A DNA stretch of 25,051 nt, taken from NCBI GenBank assembly GCA_000697335.1, contig JNEM01016410.1, forward strand, positions 1 through 25,051. The letters run 5' to 3'. Under the pieces are notes generated by a model that worked only from the letters and a program-made list of their open reading frames with translations, was not told the origin of the DNA and made no database searches. Within the stretch, counting starts at the first letter, position 1. Each line of letters begins with the position of its first letter. The DNA is from Conidiobolus incongruus B7586. Lineage: Eukaryota; Entomophthoromycota; Entomophthoromycetes; Entomophthorales; Conidiobolaceae. The position numbers and the translations under genes were made by a program. Shown here piece after piece: positions 20,278 through 25,051 of the stretch.

Positions 20278-22012
20278 ATGTTGCGATTGGGTAGACTTAT
20301 ACAACTAACTAAGGTGAGTATTACTTTGTATTGTTATTATTAAAATTAAGTTGTTTGGATAGATATTGATATTATTTGAAAAAACTAATTACATCCATTT
20401 TGGATGACGCATTTGACTGTTGCTTTAACTAATACAATATGACTAATATATAAATATTTTTATTTAGTACGCTGCTCCTGCTGCTTCTAAAAGAATAGTA
20501 TCTTTCCCTAAGGTAAATTTATTAAATAGTTTAATTTCAACCTTAATCAAATTTAGCAGTGACAGTTATATTAATGTAAATATTAATTTAGACTCAAGTA
20601 TCCCTTCTTCCCAAAAGACAATTCCATTTTACAAATACACAATTCAAAGTAGTTCCCTTTAATTTAGCTGATATTGGTGAAGGTATCACTGAATGTGAAG
20701 TGATTCAATGGTAATTTTAATATATTTTGTATACTGAAGTATATTAATAATAGCTAATAGGTTCGTTAAAGAAGGTGACGAAATTGCTCAATTTGATAGA
20801 ATTTGTGAAGTGCAATCAGATAAGGCTTCCGTCGAAATCACCTCCCGTTTTGATGGTAAAGTCACTGCCATTCACTATAAACAAGGTGATATGGCCAAAG
20901 TAGGCGCTCCTTTAATTGATATTGATATTTCTGGTCACATCGAAGCTGAATCCACTGATGCCCCCTCTAGCCCCGCCAAGGAAATTGAAAATCAACCTAG
21001 TTCCCATCCAGTTACTTTCAGCTCTCAGCCTGAAAAGCCTTCCAAGCCCCAACCTGCACATCTCCAAACTTTTGCCACACCTGCTGTCCGTAGAGTTGCC
21101 AAGGAAAACAATGTTGATTTGACTCTAGTCACTGGAACCGGTAAGGATGGCCGCATTTTGAAGGAAGACGTCTTAAACTTTATCAAGAATCCCCAATCAG
21201 CTGCTCCTACTTCAGCCACTACTTCTTCTGCACCAGCTCCCGTCACTCCCGCTGCTCAAGACGAAATCAAACCCCTCACCACCATCCAACGCGCTATGTT
21301 CAAGACAATGACTAAATCTCTCCAAATTCCTCACTTTGGTTTCAAGGAAGAAATCATTGTCGATCCTATGAATATAGTTCGTAAGCAAATCAACGACCAA
21401 TTGGCTCAGCCCACCAACCCCCACCCTATCAAGAAGATCTCATACATGCCCATTCTCATCAAGGCTCTCTCTGTTGCCCTTAAAGACTCCCCCATCCTCA
21501 ATGCCCAACTTTTGAATGGTGACGATGCCCCCAGCGCCCAACCCCTCTACAGAGCCCGCCATAACATTGGTGTTGCCATGGACACTCCCGCCGGTCTCGT
21601 TGTGCCCAATATCAAAGACGTCCAGAATAAGAGCATCATTGACATTGCCATCGAACTAAACCGTCTTCAAGAAGCTGGCAAGACTAACAGCATCGGACCC
21701 GCTGACCTCAAGGACGGTACCATTTCCCTCTCCAACATCGGTATCATTGGAGGCACTTACCTCTCCCCTGTAGTCGTTCCCACCGAAGTATGTATCTGTG
21801 CAGTTGGCAAGATTCGTAAGTTACCTCGCTTCGTTGAAGAAACCGACTACGCTACTGGCAAGACCGTTGAAAAGGTGGTACCCCAACACATTATGGAAAT
21901 GAGCTGGACAGCTGACCACCGCGTGATTGACGGAGCTACTATGGCTCGCTTCGCCGTCAGATGGAAGTCCTTATTGGAGAATCCTACCTCCCTCTTAGCT
22001 GAACTAAAATAA
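20278..22012 (+). CDS. DBT: Mitochondrial branched-chain 2-oxoacid dehydrogenase E2 (lipoamide acyltransferase)
   Basis: E2 core of the mitochondrial BCKDH complex; it transfers branched acyl groups from the E1-bound intermediate through its lipoyl arm to CoA in Val, Leu and Ile breakdown. The exons are 20278-20313, 20468-20512, 20592-20710 and 20761-22012, separated by introns of 154, 79 and 50 bases with GTGAGT, GTAAAT and GTAATT donors; phases join cleanly to 483 residues, close to the usual size. Residues 1-40 are basic and serine-rich, like a mitochondrial targeting peptide. The lipoyl domain (about 45-122) carries ADIGEGI and the lipoylated Lys88 in EVQSDKASVEITSRFDG, a close match to animal DBT. 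The E1/E3-binding domain lies at about 171-208 (TPAVRRVAKENN, GKDGRILKEDV). The catalytic domain runs from about 235 to the end, with His453 and Asp457 in DHRVIDG. Linkers are Pro/Ala/Ser-rich. Coding GC content is far above the surroundings, suggesting good expression. Confidence 0.95.
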
Positions 22013-22105
22013 TTTTTTAAAAAATTAATAATAATCATAATAAATTGAATATCTGATATTAATTTAAAAATTTTCCTCTGATAATATTGATTATTTGATT
22101 CAAAC

Positions 22106-22111
22106 AATAAA
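22106..22111 (+). promoter_or_regulatory. Putative polyadenylation signal of the E2 gene
   Basis: An AATAAA hexamer about 94 bases after the stop codon of the E2 gene. Positional support only. Confidence 0.3.
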
Positions 22112-23494
22112 AATATTAATTAAATATATCTGAAAATTTCCCGAATCAATAAACAGGCTATGGATTGAATACTTGATAATTTAATCATTTAATTTGAAAG
22201 TGAATAAAATCAAAATTAGAATCAAATTATCTATGATATTGAAAAAATTATAAGATTTAATTTATTTATATACTTTAAATACTTGTATAAAATAATAATA
22301 ATATCAAATTTTATTATTTATCTTAATTTGATTGGTGCAATTTTAATATATAATTTTTATAATGTTTCATAAATTTCATTGAATGGAATATAAAAAAATA
22401 TATTTATTTATAAATATTATTCATACATCAACTAACAAATTAAAAAATATAATTTTATTAATTAAAATAAAAAAATTATTTTAATACATCTAATAATATT
22501 ATTACTTATTATATTATAATATTTTTTAACTTTTTTAATCAAAATATATCTAATTATACATAATATTTTTATAATTTTAAAATCATAATTTTGATATTTT
22601 AAATCATTATATATATATATTTATAACCAAATATAATATAAATATCAATAATAATTAAATATAAACATTAGTTATTAATAAATTACATAAAACGAGCATA
22701 TAAGTGTGGGATATAAAAAATTAATATAAATTAGAATGAATTGAAATTTTATAGATTTTTCAAGTATAGTGATATACTGTGAATTAAAAATAATATATCA
22801 TACAATATATTATCTCCATTAAAATTAATATATACAAATAATATATATAACAATAATATATGTGCCCAATATATTTATTTGTTATATAATACAATATAAA
22901 GTTATTTTTTAATTTATTCATAGACCAATAATATATATTATTTTATAAGGTTTAAAAATATAGAAACTGTTTAATATATAGTGAATAATAATTATTCAAT
23001 CTTTAATCAAATAAATAATACTATAAACTATATATATGGACATGATAAAATTTAATTTTAATCCTTTAGATTATACTTGGTGTATTGGCATAATAAATTT
23101 CAAGTAAAAATACCAAATATGAATATTATAATAAATATCATGTAAAAATAAGTTTAATTATATTTAATTTACTATCTAATTTCATTATACAATATTATAT
23201 AAAAATTACATTACTTGGTCATTATTATATTATTAAATCAATTATAGTAGTGAAATAAATATAACTTTAGCTCAATAATCCTGTAAATATGTTAAACTTA
23301 CTTAGTTTATATATTATGTCAGATTTTATTTTTTCAAATCTCTACTTTTATATAGTGGGAAGTTTTAAATTTAAATTTTGATGATGATGATATTTGAATA
23401 TACAGAATTTGATAGTTAAAATAAATTAGTTAATGGAAGCAATAATATGCTAGTTAACGACTAATTTTGCAAATTGAATGATACTTAAATTGAA

Positions 23495-23518
23495 ATATAT
23501 TATATATATATATATATT
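23495..23518. repeat. AT-rich dinucleotide tract
   Basis: A near-perfect alternating AT/TA run of about 24 bases in the downstream gene-free region. It is ordinary simple sequence for this composition. Confidence 0.8.
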
Positions 23519-25051
23519 TGACAGATTATTTTACGCCAAAAATATGATGAACTATATTTTATCCACTGTACTCTTTTTATAACTAAATTAAATTTTTATA
23601 ATAAATCAATTACACTTATATTATATGCTATATCAATGAATACTAGGATTTAATTTGAACAAGGATTGTCCGCAATCTGAATTTAAAACAATCTAATAAG
23701 TCAAATTTAATGCTATAGCATTTCACTGAATTAATGTTGATGAAATTTACATACAAATGGAGATAACATACTCATATACAGTCTATAAGTCAAATTAAAG
23801 TACCATTAAAACTAACCGCGGATTATCATTTATTTGAAAATTTCGATATATCTCAAAGTTTTGATCAAGAGCTGAAATATAATTTAAAATTGCTGATTAT
23901 GACCACAGAAAATGAATATACTCGATCAATTAAGAATAAAATAAGATAAAATACTGCTAAATAGTAATTAAAATTATATGAATTTTATTCTAAGTTCCTT
24001 GAATTAAATTGGAATTTTGTATTTTGTCATCCCTTGATAAAATAGCTGATATATGTATGATAAATTCACTAAAAATACTGTAATGAAGATATTGTATAAT
24101 ATATATTAAAATAAAAATTCGAAACATTCGTAAAGTTAAAAACCTAAAAAAGTTGAAAATCATGATGAAATAATATGAAATTAATATATATATCAAAATC
24201 GATATCAACTAAGAATTAATGTTCATCCTAATATATTGAATTCAAAACAAAATCTTTGCTCAATATGCATGATCGAGTCAATATGAAAATTGAATGAAAA
24301 TATAATCAGTAATTGATATACAGCATCTCAAATAATATACTAGTCCATCCTTCAAAGCTAGCAGATGTTTAAAAATTCATTAATCAGCAATAGTTTCTGC
24401 TTGAAAAATAAATTTCAATTAAATGTTGAAATTTTAAAATTTAATACCATAATTACAAACAGTAAAATTAATTAATATAATACCCAGTGACTAAAATAAA
24501 TTATTGATTATTTAATTCGCATTTCTTGGATATTCCAATTATGTTAAATTAACCATACAAACCCATATAAAATTTTGATAATAATGCTCATTATTTCTAT
24601 GTATTTTTAATTACAAATATTCAAAACATTTTCAAATTTTCAGACTAATGCTAGTTTTGAGTGATGGACGATTATATTTTTTATTGAAAAATCAATATTA
24701 ATATTTTTATAATAGTTTTATAATAATATAATATAGTTTATATTTGATGTTATGAAAAATAATTAAATTATACTGACTAATATTCAACTATAAATATTTT
24801 AATAGTTGCTAATTTTACTTTATAATCAAAAATAAGAGAATTTTTAATATCAGATTTTTTAAATATATTTATTATTATTAGAAACTATTAATAAAATAAA
24901 TAGAAGGTTATAGAGCTTTAAACTATATATATATATATTATTACATAATATTTCTATTAAAGAATTATCTTTTCAAATTTATTAAACAATTATATCTTAT
25001 TATATTTAATTCAAATAATAATCATCAGAGGTTTTTTATTTTATTTATATT

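Larger units (their letters stand above)
22013..25051. other. Gene-free AT-rich stretch to window end
   Basis: About 3 kb of very AT-rich sequence after the E2 gene. It contains TA-rich microsatellite runs (separately listed near 23495) and a further ATATAT run near 24923-24938. A 72-codon minus-strand open frame at 23990-24208 is rich in Ile, Leu and Phe, as random AT-rich translation would be. No gene or RNA can be supported. Confidence 0.65.

Noticed and set aside
23990-24208. Hydrophobic 72-codon minus-strand frame
   Set aside because: Ile/Leu/Phe/Tyr-rich sequence is what random AT-rich DNA gives; no intron, domain or coding-type composition supports it.
24410-24434. Inverted repeat with 9-base arms (aaatttcaa / ttgaaattt)
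   Set aside because: Short AT-only arms are expected by chance in several kilobases of such DNA, and there is no adjacent gene to regulate.
853-25051. tRNA, CRISPR, transposon or virus-derived elements in the gaps
   Set aside because: I found no T-loop or B-box-like motif, spaced direct repeats, terminal repeats or enzyme remnants in the intergenic DNA; only microsatellites and short duplications are present.

Overview
The window looks like nuclear DNA from a eukaryote with a very AT-rich genome. Long, gene-poor A+T stretches separate compact genes whose coding parts are visibly richer in G+C. The non-protease genes carry spliceosomal introns, mostly about 48-62 bases, with GTAAGT/GTAATT-type donors, TAG acceptors and in one case a TACTAAC branch point. 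Secreted proteinase K-like subtilisins in several tandem copies, short introns and extreme AT content together suggest an early-diverging fungus, for example an entomophthoralean (Conidiobolus-like) or a harpellalean. This taxonomic placement is inference; the sequence does not prove it.

Positions 1-15381 hold a same-strand (+) tandem array of five S8A subtilisin paralogues. Copy 1 (1-852) is cut by the window edge just before its mature domain. Copy 2 (4365-5510) and copy 3 (10429-11571) are complete intronless preproproteases of 381 and 380 residues, with identical spacing of signal peptide, I9 propeptide and Asp142/His174/Ser328. Copy 4 (about 6948-8065) and copy 5 (14537-15381) are pseudogenes. 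Copy 5 has also lost an internal block of about 300 bp that held the catalytic His and the oxyanion Asn. The array looks like a secreted protease family evolving by duplication and loss.

Positions 15600-17771 (- strand) hold a nine-exon gene, reconstructed here from splice signals and reading phase. It encodes a 582-residue seven-transmembrane protein with a signal peptide and a luminal/extracellular domain, resembling the GOST/GPR107-GPR180-type superfamily. It converges on copy 5, 218 bp away.

Positions 20278-22012 (+ strand) hold a four-exon gene for the mitochondrial E2 subunit (lipoamide acyltransferase) of the branched-chain 2-oxoacid dehydrogenase complex. It has a targeting peptide, a lipoyl domain, an E1/E3-binding domain and an intact catalytic HxxxD motif. 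A tight cluster of CCAAT pentamers lies about 380-490 bp upstream. Positions 22013-25051 show no gene I can support.

No RNA gene, transposon, CRISPR array or virus-derived element could be supported. Functionally the window combines an accessory secreted-protease cluster with two unrelated single-copy housekeeping genes.
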